Source of the DNA: Lucifuga dentata
Lineage: Eukaryota; Chordata; Actinopteri; Ophidiiformes; Bythitidae
Assembly (NCBI GenBank): GCA_014773175.1
Contig: VXCM01002126.1
Span: 16,689 to 80,688 of the forward strand
Length of the DNA: 64,000 bases
Reading direction: 5' to 3'
Shown here: piece after piece, positions 51,447 to 63,560 of the stretch
Layout: the number at the start of each line of letters is the position of its first letter
Numbering within the stretch: position 1 is the first letter of the stretch
Made by a program: the position numbers and the translations under genes
The notes under the pieces: model-generated
Database searches by the model: none
The model's input: the letters and a program-made list of their open reading frames with translations, nothing else
What the model was told of the DNA's origin: nothing

Positions 51447-54400
51447 AATATATATTTCTTACTAATCTGTACTGTTAAAAAAAAGAGCATTACTTTCATA
51501 AAAGCATTTTTTCTCCATCTAAATATGTCTGTGTTGGTATATTAGGTGTTTGTATGCTGTGTTTGTGTGTATGCATGTGGGAGTAGGTGGGTAAGAACTT
51601 TTTTTTTTTTTTAAAGTGTAAGTTTAACAAGACACATTTTTACTTTATTTTGGGCATAAAGGAAGTTTTAAGTCTTTCTTAAGTATGTTGATATCTTGAA
51701 AAAAAAAAAAAGTCATTTGTGCATGACGGTTCCTACCTATAACCACTAAATTCAACAGTGGTTTGCCTCCCTGTCGTTTCTCCAGTTCAGCTTTAACATT
51801 AATTGGCTGTCTGGACTTTCCAGAGGTACGGCCTAGGGTGGGCACTGTGGAGGTCTCGTCTCCATTTGATCCTTTAGAAGGGGTCTCAGGTCGCTTTGGG
51901 GTGGCCTCTGAGGCGGGTGTTTCTTCAGGGCTGCCACCTCGGCGTGCTGGAGGAGTGAAACCACCATTCTCCCCAGTGCTGAGGAGATGATGTGAAACAC
52001 TTTCAACTAAACACAACACTTCTGTCAAAACATGAGCAAGCGAGTATTCTTTTCTGCTCATCAAATTTATATCCAAATGTAAAGTCTAATTACTTTTCCT
52101 TTAAAATGGCAGAACACTACACTGTATGTGTATTTGTGTGCAGATTTGTGTTCAGTACCTGGGAACATCAAAGCCCATGGTCTGCTTCTTGCCAGAGACA
52201 GTCATGCGGGCCACTTTGGGCAGGAGGACTTCTGAGTCCAGCTTATTCTGAGACACTTCTCTGCTTTTGGCTGAGGGGAACAGAGGAAAAAACATGTACA
52301 TTCACTCACAAAGGCCTTTGTGGCTAACTGCAGTGATGAAACTACAGCTATGTACAACTACCTATGACAAGTACATTTGTTCTACATAAAATGAGCAGAA
52401 TTATTTTATATGTAAAAGTAAACTCCATCTTTTCGATCTCGCAGAGCCAAAATGAAACCGAAAAGCTTCTCCCAATCAGAACAATGCCAAGATAATTTTC
52501 CACAAAAAATAGTTCTTTAACTGGCTCTCAGATAAAATCAGGAATATTAGAAAAAGACTATATGTACATACAAGTTTCGCAGACTTTCAAAAGTCAGTTT
52601 ATGGTCCACAATCAAAGTATTTGTGTATACATCACAGATGACATTTGGTCTGCCAGTTTCTTGTTTTCTAGCTCTGGAGAGACTTAAATGCTGATTCTGC
52701 TGCCCCACAAGTTCAGAATAAATAACATTACAAACATCTCGCATTTTAATACACAGTAACATACAATATCTCTGCAGGTTGTTCAACAACTGCAACAAGA
52801 TAATACTGTAACTGTAGTTCAGTTAGTTACTTTACTAGCATATAACACTTAAATGGGGCCATATGATGCAATAATTTCTGAGCTTCTATCTGATAGGTAG
52901 GCCATATCCTGCAAACTAATACTTGCGGAGGTCATTGCTTATCATAATACTTGCTCTGTCATCCCAGTCCCAAATGGCCGGCAGTCCCAGTCATATCAGC
53001 CTCTATTGATTCATTTAGACCTGGGCTGCACAGGAAAACCTACCGCATACTGAGTATATGTGTGCAAGTGTGGTGTGGTAGCATCCTGGTTCAGAAAGGG
53101 TTAATTTCAGAAGTGGCCGTTGCCTCCCATCTCCACGTAAATAGAACAGCGTGACACAGCATTTCGCAGAATGATTCTTATGAAAAGGTGTCATATCGAT
53201 AAAGTGCAAAGCTGAAAGTAAATGTGCATTTTTAGCAAATAACAGACTGAAAAGCGCTCAACTGCATTTCTCCAGCAGTTTTACTTTTTATCTTCCAAAA
53301 AAAAAAAAAAAAAAAAAAAAAACTTCACTTGCAAATGCTTATAATGCAATGTTTCATATAACTTTAATCAAGACAAGGAAAAAAATCTGTTGAGGAGTTC
53401 AGTGTTCAGTTTTATCGCTTGCCATCTGAGACTCGCTTAAATGTGCAAAGACTGTTTTTCTTCTTATATCTCTGGTTAAAAAAGAAAGTGCATTTTATAA
53501 CTTGTGCTAATCCCTTTGATGTGTGCACCTATCAAATACTAACAAATCACTTTTTCTAGAAAATGCTTCATTCTAGAAAAAAATCCAAGAACATAGCAAA
53601 AAGTCTAAAATAAATTTTAAAAAGGTGAGACAATTTTTCAAAATCTAATTTATAATTAATTCTAGATGATTCTAGAAAATAAAAATAAGTTGACAAAAAA
53701 AAAAAAATNAAAAAAAAAAAAAAAAAAAAAAGATGGGGGAAAAAATGGTGTGATTCAAAAGAATTAATGGACTTTCTCTAACCAAGCATTCTCCAAATGA
53801 CTGGCTCTGCATTACAGAAGAAAGTCCCTCTCATTCTGAAACACTGATACGCAAGTGAGGCAGCTCACTGCACTGTGAATCAACGTTAGATACATGCTCT
53901 TTGTTCCGACAAACTGATTCACATTCCTTTGAAATGTGGAAAAGCAAAGCAGTTGCTTGCTGTGCAAGCTGATTCTTTTTACCGAGAATCCAACTGGTCA
54001 GTCAAATTCTTGGTAAAAATATGTCTGGTCTGAAATGAAGCTTTTTGTTACCTTTAAGATGCTTCAGCAAGGATTAATGCAGAAACAGCAGCTAAAGCTC
54101 ACAGATCATACCAATATCTTTATGACTGAAATCAGCACCCTTATCAATGTTTTCAGTCATCAGCAACATCAGTCTTCCAGCTCTTCCTGCAGCTGGCGTG
54201 CTTCTTGTCTTGTATAGTGAAGTGGAGGTTTCTACCACCTGTGTCAAACAGTCCACTGGCCCATCAAGCAAATTTAGATTATCAAGATTAAGTTATTAAA
54301 CCTAATCTACATCTAAGTTGCAGGCTCAAGCATAATAAACCACATCATAAAAACTAATCTACATCACCAGTCTTGGATCTTTTTATATCTTCAAATCTAT

Positions 54401-57400
54401 ATTTTATCCTGAGGTCAAACAGACAAGCGCACCCTACTCATTCTCCCTCCAGGTCTTAAGCAATAAGAAATCTCATTTGTACTACTGGACATGTTGCTCT
54501 GTCTAAACACTGTAACACCTTTGCAAACAACTGACTTGCAAGCTCAGTTTTGGGCTTCCCCGGGGGCAGCTTTAGCAGGAGACCAGCCTGTCAACAGCCG
54601 TACAGGGGAACCAGATTCTGAGGCTTGGAGCAGGATCTCTTAACACTGTTTAGACTGGCAGGTAAACAGTTGGCATCCTCCCATCCAGGATTTCTCTGGT
54701 GTAGGAGACCCTTGGAGTGGATGACTCATCTGTACGCCTTGGCCTGAGGGCCCAACTGAGCACAGGATAAGAAGAGCCAGCCCAGGATATGCAAATATCA
54801 CCCCCCCCCNCCCCCTCCCAAATGCAGGCAAAGCTAAAACAACAAGGTGAAAGAGCAGATAAAGGGGAGACTGACAGACTAGTAGGCCAAAGTGGTTGTG
54901 CAGTGTGAGAAACAGAAAGAGGCAGAGAGAGCAGGGCAGACACATCTAGTTATTACATTTCTAAAGGTTTACTGGAGGTTTAACATCCTTCTTTCCACCT
55001 ATGGTGGACAATAAAGTTGTATTCTATTCTATTCTGTGCATTCATTTCTGACTGACAAAGCCATTTGGATGAATGGCGAAACCTTTCAGGATTAAAAACT
55101 TGAATCCAGTTGACTTCACTCAGTTTTCATACAGTATACATTTCTATATAGTGTATCAATTATTTAGAATTGGTAGACTCACATAATTTAGTTAAAAATG
55201 CATAGATTATACACTGTACTATGCTCTGAATCTGCATAAAAAAATAAATGACCATTTTATTAAAAGCATTTATGTTCAACACAGCAGAAAAATGGCAATC
55301 TGGAGCTGATTTATACAGCTCCCTACCACTTGAGGCCGCTAATGAGCTAATGTTGTGTGTGTGTGTGGGGGGGGGGNGGGTGTAAATAAACAAAAAAAGA
55401 ACAACCATCTAACGCAACAACTACCTGACTGATTCATAAATACTTGAGTCTCTCACAATGTCTGCAAAAAAAATCTGCTCATCCAAGACTAGTTTGTCTA
55501 ACATGTATCTTCTAGATCAGGAAGAAGCAGCCATATGCCCCAGGAAGCCAAGAGGATGCAGGTTTTAATTCCAACTTTAAGATGCCGCCACATCCTGCAA
55601 GTTCACTGATCCGTTAACCTCCAATTAGACAGCAGAGTTATCAGACTGAAATCACTTGATATAGTATTTTTTTTTTTTTTTTTTNTTTTTTTTTTTTTTT
55701 TTAGAATAAAAACCTGCATCTTGGCATTCCCTGGCACGTCTGTTACACCTCTGAGCCAAACTATGAGTAATGGAATTGTCCGACTTCATTCATATTTGAA
55801 AAATGAGTAAGAATAATGAAATTTACTTGAGTAGAAATGAGGCTGCTGGCTGAAGGAAAAGCTCTGAGAAGGACCTGCCTGACCCCTTTCAGGATGAGTC
55901 AAAAAAAAAAAATACACGCACCATAAATCATCACCTCACAGAAATAAAACTTAAGACAGTCCTCTACACTCATCAGTCAACCTTAAATCACACACATTAT
56001 TTGAGAATTCTCACTCATACACTCAAAATGTAACTAAACTAAGTACAACTATAGGACTTCACTGCCTTACATTACAATAACCAATGTTATGGTGGAGTTT
56101 GTGACAATGAAATAATGAGATGTTTCCAGTGACAGTCCATGATGCACCCTATTTCTTTTTGGTGCTCAAAGCATTTTTTAGTAATTGGACGTTGCTAGAA
56201 ATGGCCTCTTCAAGAGTTCTCAAAGAGGCAAGAAACAGAGCATGAGGCAGAATATTCTGAAGGAAAAATTAAAAATGAAAGCTTCAGTCATAATAAAAAC
56301 TATTCCTTATGCTAGGTACTAAGGACAGCTCTTCCATCATCTAACAGTTACTATTCATCAGTAGCAAGATCATACATAGGTATCTTCTCAGTGATAGATA
56401 GTGGTAGACTTTTAACGCAGAACCATAACAGACACCAGACACTGGGAAATTCTTGCAGATAGCACCAAAGAAATTGAACTTAAGAGTAAATCAACATTAA
56501 AATGGTTTCAGAGCTAAAATCTTACAGTGGCTGGACATCAACCTTCAAACTGACCTAAAAACTGGGTGAATGATTTGAAAATAGCTGTTCAGATACATTT
56601 CACAAATCACATCATATTTTTTCCAAGCTACAGCTAATCAGCAATGAAGACAATTCTGCACGTGTCAAACTGATATACAAAGCACACACTGGGTGAAGAC
56701 TTACCTTAATGACAAATTTCTGCACATTACACATTTAAAAACACATCATCTCCTGTGCCGCTTCTGCACGTAACGCTGGAGATGTCAAAAACCCTGAATG
56801 TTTACTGAAAACTGCATGTCTGCTGCAACCCCTTACATCGCTGCCCTTCAAGGACCTTTACTGTTTCCTTTTAGACTTAATACTAGTTAAAACTGCAAAA
56901 TTAGCTTTGTTTGTAGTTTAAATTTTTGATGGAAGCCTTTTTTTTTTTTTTTTTNTTTTTTTTTTTTTTTTGCTGTAAATGTACCAGAGCGGCACAAAGC
57001 AGGAGCATCAATGCCATGTTTTGGTCACATAGTGAGTAAAATGTTATTTTCCAGTGTCTGTACCATACTGCAACAAACCAATGTTTGTGCAATACGTGTG
57101 CCTTGCAAAAATGCAGAGCCTGTAAAGACAAAAAAAAAAAAAAGGTTTTGATCTGTCAAAGCCTTTGACAAAGCTGTGAAAGTTAAGAGACATGATCAGA
57201 TTTTCCTACGTAGGTGGTGTAAAACACAGACAGAGAGGTTTAGGTGATTGGCTGCTGTGCTTAGGGTGACATTTTCATCCAGAGTGTGCAGCTTCCTGCT
57301 GAAACCCACATACAGTGGCTCACTTGAAGACAACAGGCCAACTTGCCGGACATGCATGCTTGTTAACAAAAGGCACATTTCTAGAATTTCACTGAAGAAA

Positions 57401-60400
57401 ACAAGATCAAATCCTTACTCAGACAAATATACAGACTGAAGCATTTCCAAGATCACAAATCATTTATAAACATCATAATGCTACCATGACTAAATGTACG
57501 TTCAGAAACCTGTTTGACTCCTAATGTTTGACTTGTCATCATTACCACTATAAGCCCTCTATTATCTACCATCTCCCTCAGGCTCACCAGTCGGTTTGAC
57601 ACCCTTAGGGTCCAATTCACTTGCTTTCTGCACCTGTATAAAGTTTACACACATCAAACCCAAATCCTACCCCTTCTAACCAAAGATGTCATAAACATTC
57701 TGCAATAATGAGGTACTGCAGGAAAAATAACTAAATGATACAGAAAATTTGGCCATTTTCTCTATCATTTACAGAAATTCAGGCCATGTCTTTTCTCCTG
57801 TGTCATAACTACAGCCTGACACGAACTACAATGGGATTACCTATATAGGATCAAGAAAACCGGATATACAACAGGCCGCTTTGCAGTTGGTATTGTTAGT
57901 ATATGATGTTATCTATCAAGCCTTGAAGTTCTCCTTTTTCAGCCTAACTCAACCATTCATTCCTTTAATGTCAAGATGTTCACACCAGTACTAATGACTC
58001 ACTCTTAAAGAGGGAGATGCCTTAAGAAGCTAAGGCCTAACCTAAAAATGCAGCCACTGCACCAGATACAATATTTCACTTTGAAAACATGCAACCATGC
58101 AAATCCATTCCATCCTGCATTATCCTTAAATAGAGAATTACAGTGTCCTGAACTGTTAACGCACATACACACAGGATGACAGCTGTTTTAACTGAGGTAT
58201 CTTGAATCAATTAAACACAATGACTTTTTTACACTCAGACAAACATGCACACACAGTCAGTGAGCCATGGCCAGACAGAGGTGTATTCAGAATACTGCAT
58301 ATCAAGTCATCTTTATTTCAAATTTGACAGATAAAGGTCTAGAAGTGTGTAACAACACATCCAATGCGAATCCAAACCATTTGTTTATGATCACATAAAA
58401 AAAAAATCTGTAAGAGCAAAAAAGTCTCCTTTTACCTTAGTTAATACTGACTTATGTAGTACATTATTCATTACGATGCTTGTTTCCATAATAAATTAAT
58501 TTCCCAGATACTGAACACAAAATTTAAAAGTGTTTTCCACTGTGCGAGTGTGGATGTGTATGCACGTCCGTGTGCGTTCACGCATGGGAAAATCACCAGG
58601 TGTCCTCCAAACCAAAATGTGTACCCCATGATCTCAAGCGCAGGCAGCAGTAAACCAGTACATGGTTAACTGATCCATATTGCAATAGCTGCAGCACACC
58701 TGCAAATAAAATCAACCTCCTTTTCTCTTCTGAGACAAGGTTGATGCAGTTCTAACTTAAAAAAAGAGGCCATGCCAAAACATATACACTCCTTTTCCCT
58801 GGATATGATTAAACTACTGTCATACAAAAAAAATGTAAAATAAAAGCAAATGGCCATCTAAGCATACAAAATAGACTCAAATTTAAAAATGTACAAAAAT
58901 GTTAATCTACAATAAATGAGAGAAAAACAACCTTAAAGTTCTTAAAATTCTCATTGTTCTTTCGAAGTTATTTAGGTTTTATCAAGTTGCCAGGAATGAT
59001 TAAGTAACTGATTTTGATCCTGTTTGACTTAAGCATCATTATTCAGCATGACGTTGCATCATAAGACTTGTTAGGTTGCCTCTATAAAAAGATGACAATC
59101 ATAAACACTCCTGCTGAAGTAGAATTATTTTGTTACTCTTACTTTTTAATTGTGATCAGCAGCAAGAATATTCTGACATTTGTTTGGTCCCTTGGGCCAA
59201 AGCGGGACAATGTTATACAGACTAAGAAGAACTGATTATCCTTCCTGAGTGCTGCATCACTTTGAGTTTAGTTTTGTTCATAAAGCAAAGGTCTGCCATC
59301 TAGGAGATCCAAGCCTCTAATTCAATGTCAATCAATTCAGCAACCAACAGCTTGCAACCAAGCTGTTAGCAGCTTACAGTCTGTGTGTTATTTTTCTACC
59401 TGGTGAATGCTTTTTTCTGATTAGCTCGCACAATGTCATCGGGTGAGGGTGTGTCAAAGCGGAATGGTATGATTGGATGGATTGGGGTGTGAGGCTCTTT
59501 TGATTTGATTTGCTGGACCTGTGAGTTATAGAGGATGGCGTGGTGGCCACTCTCTATCCCCTTACTTCTAATTTTGCCCTTAATAACATTCTTTCTCTTT
59601 TTCTGTTGGCTGGGGCCCTGAATTGACAAAGTAATGGCAAATACTGAAGGTCTTGCAAAAACAGAAGAATCCAACCCCAATGAAAATGGACTTGCTGTGC
59701 AGGTAGACGAAAAGTTACAGTCGTAGGAATGAAGACCCACTCCAAGCGACTGGGCCAGGTGTGTACTCAAATCAATATTCTGAGCCAGCCTAGATGGTCT
59801 GGAGTTCCTGTGGTATGGTTTAGGGTGGAGCTTACTTTTGGTTCCACCCTCTACAAAAGTGTCTACCAATACATCAGCCCTCTCTGTTTTTTCTGAGGAA
59901 AGCAGCAAAGCAAGAGAGTATTCTGACCCATTTAAGGTGTTTGTGGTTTTGTTCTGGTGTTGAGAAGCCAAATGCGACAAAGAAGGCACCTCAGAGAGGC
60001 CAGGTGGTTGTTTCAGTGCATTTGCTGAAGATTGAGTGGTGAGGGTTTGAGGGAAAGCAAAGGAATTGTTTGTTTGATGCTGCAAAACTATCTTAGACAG
60101 TGAGGGGAGACCTCCTGGGCACGGTAGAGTAATGCTGGTAGATTTAGGAGCAGATACTGTGTGTGTTACTGTGTTCTGTGATTGAGAGAAAATGTGTGCT
60201 TCCTTGTTTTGGTGCTGTGATGCAAGCTGAGACAGTGAGAGCATCTGCAGTGGTGCAGTCATACCCTGATGCTTTGCAGAACTAATGTTACTATGGGGAC
60301 CAGGGAAGGAATTATTGAGAGTTGGGCTGCGGTTTGAGTGTTCCTGGATTAGGTCGGCCAATGATGGGCTTCCCTTCGGATCAGCAACTGTGGTTTTGCC

Positions 60401-63255
60401 TCCGATCCCAGTGCCCAGTGACTTATGATTGCTCTGGAGAAAAGAGCTGAGACTCGAGAACCCAGGGGGAGGAACCACAGAAGAGCTTGTAGTTGTAACT
60501 TTGGGGTTACTCAGTGACAAGCTACTCAATGAAACAGCAAGGACGGAGGGAGGAGTGACACCCAGAGCTGAGCTGTGAGATGCTGAAGACATGTTTACAG
60601 ATGCCAATGTTCCCAATGAGAGACTATTCTGAGTGGATGTCAAGGAGGCAGGCATATTGGGACCAATAGTGAAAGCAGTCAATGAAGCATTGCCCACAGC
60701 TCGTCCTGTGTCATTTACTCCTCCCCTCTGTCCACTCTGCTCATGCTCTGACATGAGCTGCACCAGACTGGTGCCACTGCTAGTGCCTGGCATAGTGCAT
60801 TCTTGCATATAATCCTGGCTTTCAGAGCTGCTAATCACTGGGTCAATTTTAGGTTGAAGTAAGAGGTCATGCAAGTTCAGTGCTCCAGCTGGCAAATGCA
60901 GTATTGTGTGTTTGTTCCCATCTGTCTGGGGTCTAAATGGCTTGGACGTAACGTCTGTGTGAGAATCAGAAAAACAGGCTCCTTACCTTACAAAAGCCAA
61001 TTGAAGTTGATGAGAGAAGAGACAGGAAACCGCCAAATAGTTTGAGAGGAGATGACAGATGAATCATACCATAAATAAGGGAGGAAAGGAAAAAAGGCAC
61101 TTTATTAAACATGTGTATTTGTAAGATTTTAGAAATGTCAGAAAGCAAAACATGACATTTGCATGTTGTTCACATTTAAATAGTCAAATTCTTTCAGTAT
61201 TCCAAGGCCTAATTAAGAGAAATTTTCATGACCAAAATTTGTGCATAAAATGCCAGCAAAAACTTTTTGAACACCCTATATATATTTTACTGTTTAATCT
61301 CAAGCAATTTCTCATTGCAAACACTCTCATATCATAAAATATTGGAAAAACATAAGTAAAGACTAGGTGTTAGTACATAGAGAAACATTTATAAACATTT
61401 TCATTAGTAATGGCCTAAAATACATTGTGAACAAGATATTTAATCCTGAATACTTTTTATTTATATAATTCTTATTTATATTTTATATTTATATTTATCT
61501 ATTTTTCCCACATCTTGTTCATGGTAAATAATGAAAGTTAAATTCATTAACAAATTCAACAAATTCCATTAACAACTATTATCCTAAAATTTAAATAATG
61601 GACCAATCAAAGTATAAATTCCTGACTAAATACTCTTTTTTTTTTTTTTTTAAACATGATCTACTTCAGGCGTACCTTTCTCTGGTTGTGGGGCAGTCAG
61701 GGCTTCTCTTTTGGTTCTCTGAGGAAGTGGTTCTTTCTCCTGGCTAACCTTCAGTACTGATATCATCGTCTCATTGGTACTTCTAGTACCTGGCAATGGT
61801 TTAGCGTCTTCAGACAGGACTGCATCCAGTGCCCTCTGTGGGTCAAAACCATATTTCATGGCTGCCTGGCAGAGGACCGAGTCTGGCATAGCATCTCCCA
61901 GCACAGCTCGCATGTGATCCAGGCATGAGTACAGCTTGGCTGGAGAACCCAGGTTAATCAAAATCATTAACAACATCTTAATAAATATCTTTAATTTTCA
62001 ACTTTAGGGACATAAAAGAAAAAGTTAGAAGTTGTTTATTTCAGTACATGTTTTGTGTAGATTTAAAATGATTTTGTTACCTTGATCAAGAGGGTCAAGA
62101 CTGTGGCTGAAGGTAGGTGACACAGGTACCTCCTCATCTTCATATTCTTCCTCTTCTAAAGGCTCCACCTTTGGTGCTTGCCTCTCTTGGCGTGAATAGA
62201 TGAACTGCGCCGCTGTGAAAAACAAAGACCTCTTAACACATTGACTGACTACAAGATAAGACAAATGTCTGGTCAGTGCTGACGTGTGTGGTTATTTATA
62301 ATTAATGAAATAATTACAATGAAAAAACCTCTACAATCTCTCAACTTATGTTAAATTGCTATTGTTTGCTTGACTGGGAAGCAAAAAAATCAAAACACAA
62401 ACTCATGTAACCTATTTATCAAGCAAGCATACACATTTATCAAGGTAACATAAATTCACTTTAGATCATCTATCACAGACAGACACATATCAGACCTAAA
62501 TCTGTCTATGACTCTTCATTCATTAATTCCAAACCTGTTGCTGGTGATATACAGTAGTCATCATCCACAGAATGTCCATACATGTCATCATCTTCGAAAT
62601 CTGGGGAAATATAACTGATTAAAATGTTTACTCGCTTCACAGAAACACACACGTGCACAGTGCATAAAGAGATAAGAGCCCTTTGTGACAGCTGTCACTT
62701 TGCAGTGTCAGCAACTCTAGACAATGCAAAACAAGCCGTAATTTGGTAGCTGGGGATTTTTTTCGGTAATTAACGGAGGGTATGACAATTACAAAGACCT
62801 CTTACCATGTTCATAAGGTGACTGGATGTCAGTATATAACCATCAATGAGGAACAGATAGTATTTCCACCAAAGCACTGTTGAAACTTAGAAGCTAGCTA
62901 ACCTTTGCTAACTGTGCTAAGCTATACATTTCTTCTGTGTAGAAACATGATATTAAGTTTTAACACGATAAATTCGCTTTAACTTTTTGGGATGTGAAGT
63001 AAATATTAGTATTACAGTACGTTTTATCTTGTACAAGGTGCCAAGGAACACGACAGCAACGTTATCTTGCCAGCTAAGCTAGATAGATAGCTTGCTAGCT
63101 GGCTGAGCTACAGTCAAAACAGTGGATTTTACTTTATGGCTAAAGAGTTTAGCAGCTTGAGGCCTTCTCTTGAGGTTTAAACAGTCACGGACATATAGTT
63201 ACTGTTATCTACCTTCATCGTAGTTGTAACCTCGGACATTTCTGTGCCGAGACAT
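44750..63255 (-). CDS. hbs1l: HBS1-like translational GTPase, full-length form
   Basis: Eighteen coding exons join in phase to 704 aa (human 684): 63255-63213, 62600-62535, 62212-62081, 61939-61676, 52270-52159, 51978-51737, 50444-50279, 49659-49542, 48125-47979, 47570-47496, 47340-47223, 46714-46646, 46565-46461, 46154-46064, 45898-45790, 45621-45521, 45362-45218, 44761-44750. The protein is a cytoplasmic relative of eRF3/EF-1alpha that works with Pelota (Dom34) to split stalled ribosomes in no-go and non-stop decay. Its start, [14 protein letters not shown], is the typical Hbs1 N-terminus. An HBS1_N helical domain follows at about 40-125, then a disordered linker and the GTPase with all motifs intact: G1 GHVDAGKST (287-295), switch GVTMD (343-347), DAPGH (364-368), NKMD (426-429), TSGL (464-467). 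Two beta-barrel domains complete it, ending GVVTEIKE. The last coding exon is only 12 bases. The neighbour aldh8a1 follows on the same strand, as in human. Confidence 0.96.
45064..45090. repeat. Short (TA)n tract in the last hbs1l intron
   Basis: AAAATATATATATATACATG lies between hbs1l coding exons 17 and 18. No other feature is seen in this intron. Confidence 0.6.
49876..49908. repeat. Perfect 14-base hairpin in an hbs1l intron
   Basis: GAAATGTTCACCTG (49876-49889) and its exact complement CAGGTGAACATTTC (49895-49908) flank a 5-base loop, CACCA. It lies in the intron between coding exons 7 and 8. The inner part contains an E-box (CACCTG/CAGGTG) on each arm. Confidence 0.6.
51408..51456. repeat. 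(CA)n(TA)n microsatellite in an hbs1l intron
   Basis: Compound repeat of CACACA followed by TATATA, in the intron between coding exons 6 and 7. Confidence 0.85.
52271..58289. other. hbs1l intron 4, part beyond the alternative exon
   Basis: About 6 kb of intron between coding exon 5 and the 3' UTR of the alternative exon. It holds homopolymer runs with single Ns (53709, 54810, 55377, 55685, 56955), a (TATTC)-tailed repeat near 55000, and AT-rich unique sequence. No further in-phase exon was seen. Confidence 0.6.
54990..55130. mobile_element. Fish interspersed repeat fragment with (ATTCT) tail
   Basis: GACAATAAAGTTGTATTCTA followed by two more ATTCT units resembles a LINE 3' tail. The adjoining ATGAATGGCGAAACCTTTC and CCAGTTGACTTCACTCAG resemble a repeat common in fish genomes. 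Boundaries and family are uncertain. Confidence 0.4.
58312..58317 (-). terminator. hbs1l: Candidate polyadenylation signal of the short hbs1l isoform
   Basis: First canonical AATAAA on the minus strand after the alternative stop, giving a 3' UTR of about 1.1 kb. A weaker ATTAAA lies nearer, at 59145-59150. Confidence 0.4.
59396..60954 (-). CDS. hbs1l: Ski7-specific alternative terminal exon of hbs1l
   Basis: A 1559-base exon with 519 codons open to TAG at 59396; chance openness over this length is negligible. The sequence is Ser/Thr/Gln-rich and presumably disordered. A short motif of the form SLxxLxxQHxx recurs about seven times at isoform residues near 193, 230, 335, 365, 407, 452 and 492 (examples [32 protein letters not shown]), three of them with a nearby PPG or [12 protein letters not shown] at 603-611 fits the RxxxFxxxL exosome-binding motif reported for the human variant. 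A basic patch ([14 protein letters not shown]) and the tail [17 protein letters not shown] end the protein. The stop codon is embedded in AG|GTAG, a possible splice donor. The surrounding 9.4 kb interval is otherwise repeats. Confidence 0.87.
59396..63255 (-). CDS. hbs1l: Hbs1l short isoform, Ski7-like exosome-SKI adaptor
   Basis: Exons 1-4 of hbs1l (63255-63213, 62600-62535, 62212-62081, 61939-61676) splice in phase to an alternative last exon, 60954-59396, giving 687 aa; from memory human HBS1L variant 3 has 632. The product shares the first 168 residues with Hbs1 and has no GTPase. In human this variant is the functional Ski7: it bridges the cytoplasmic exosome and the SKI helicase complex for 3'-5' mRNA decay. 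The acceptor (TTCTGATTCTCACACAG) and its phase 1 are identical in type to those of exon 5, so choosing between the two exons decides Ski7 or Hbs1. The assignment is by architecture, exon position and motifs; I have no transcript evidence. Confidence 0.87.
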
Positions 63256-63560
63256 TTTGTTTAGGTGTCTTCTCTCGGCCGCAGCGTAAATGTTTTTCGG
63301 CTCACAGGTTGCAGCAGCATGTGTCTCACTGCTCCGCTGCCATTACTGCTAGTGTGAAAGCAGCAGGCAGCTCAAATGTGAGTGCACCCTTGAAAACATA
63401 AATAAATTAAAATAAAGATAAAGCTTATATGTATTTATCTTAATTTACGCATTTTGTCTGATTTACTAATTTCTAGTTTTAAAAAAATAATTAAATAAAA
63501 ATAGACACTTGTTTTTGGTCACAGTTTGTTCGCTGACGTAACTTCCTGTAGCAGTCCACC
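63256..63560 (-). promoter_or_regulatory. hbs1l: Putative hbs1l promoter and 5' UTR
   Basis: The sequence upstream of the hbs1l start is locally richer in CpG (63256-63350) and has no TATA box. Further up, TGACGTAA (63534-63541, CRE/ATF-like) abuts ACTTCCTG (63541-63548, ETS-like), a pairing typical of housekeeping promoters. The transcription start cannot be placed from sequence alone. Confidence 0.4.

Noticed and set aside
54640..54945. Two overlapping minus ORFs of about 100 codons crossing an N
   Set aside because: They cross a C-run with an N at 54810, lie inside an hbs1l intron and show no splice borders.
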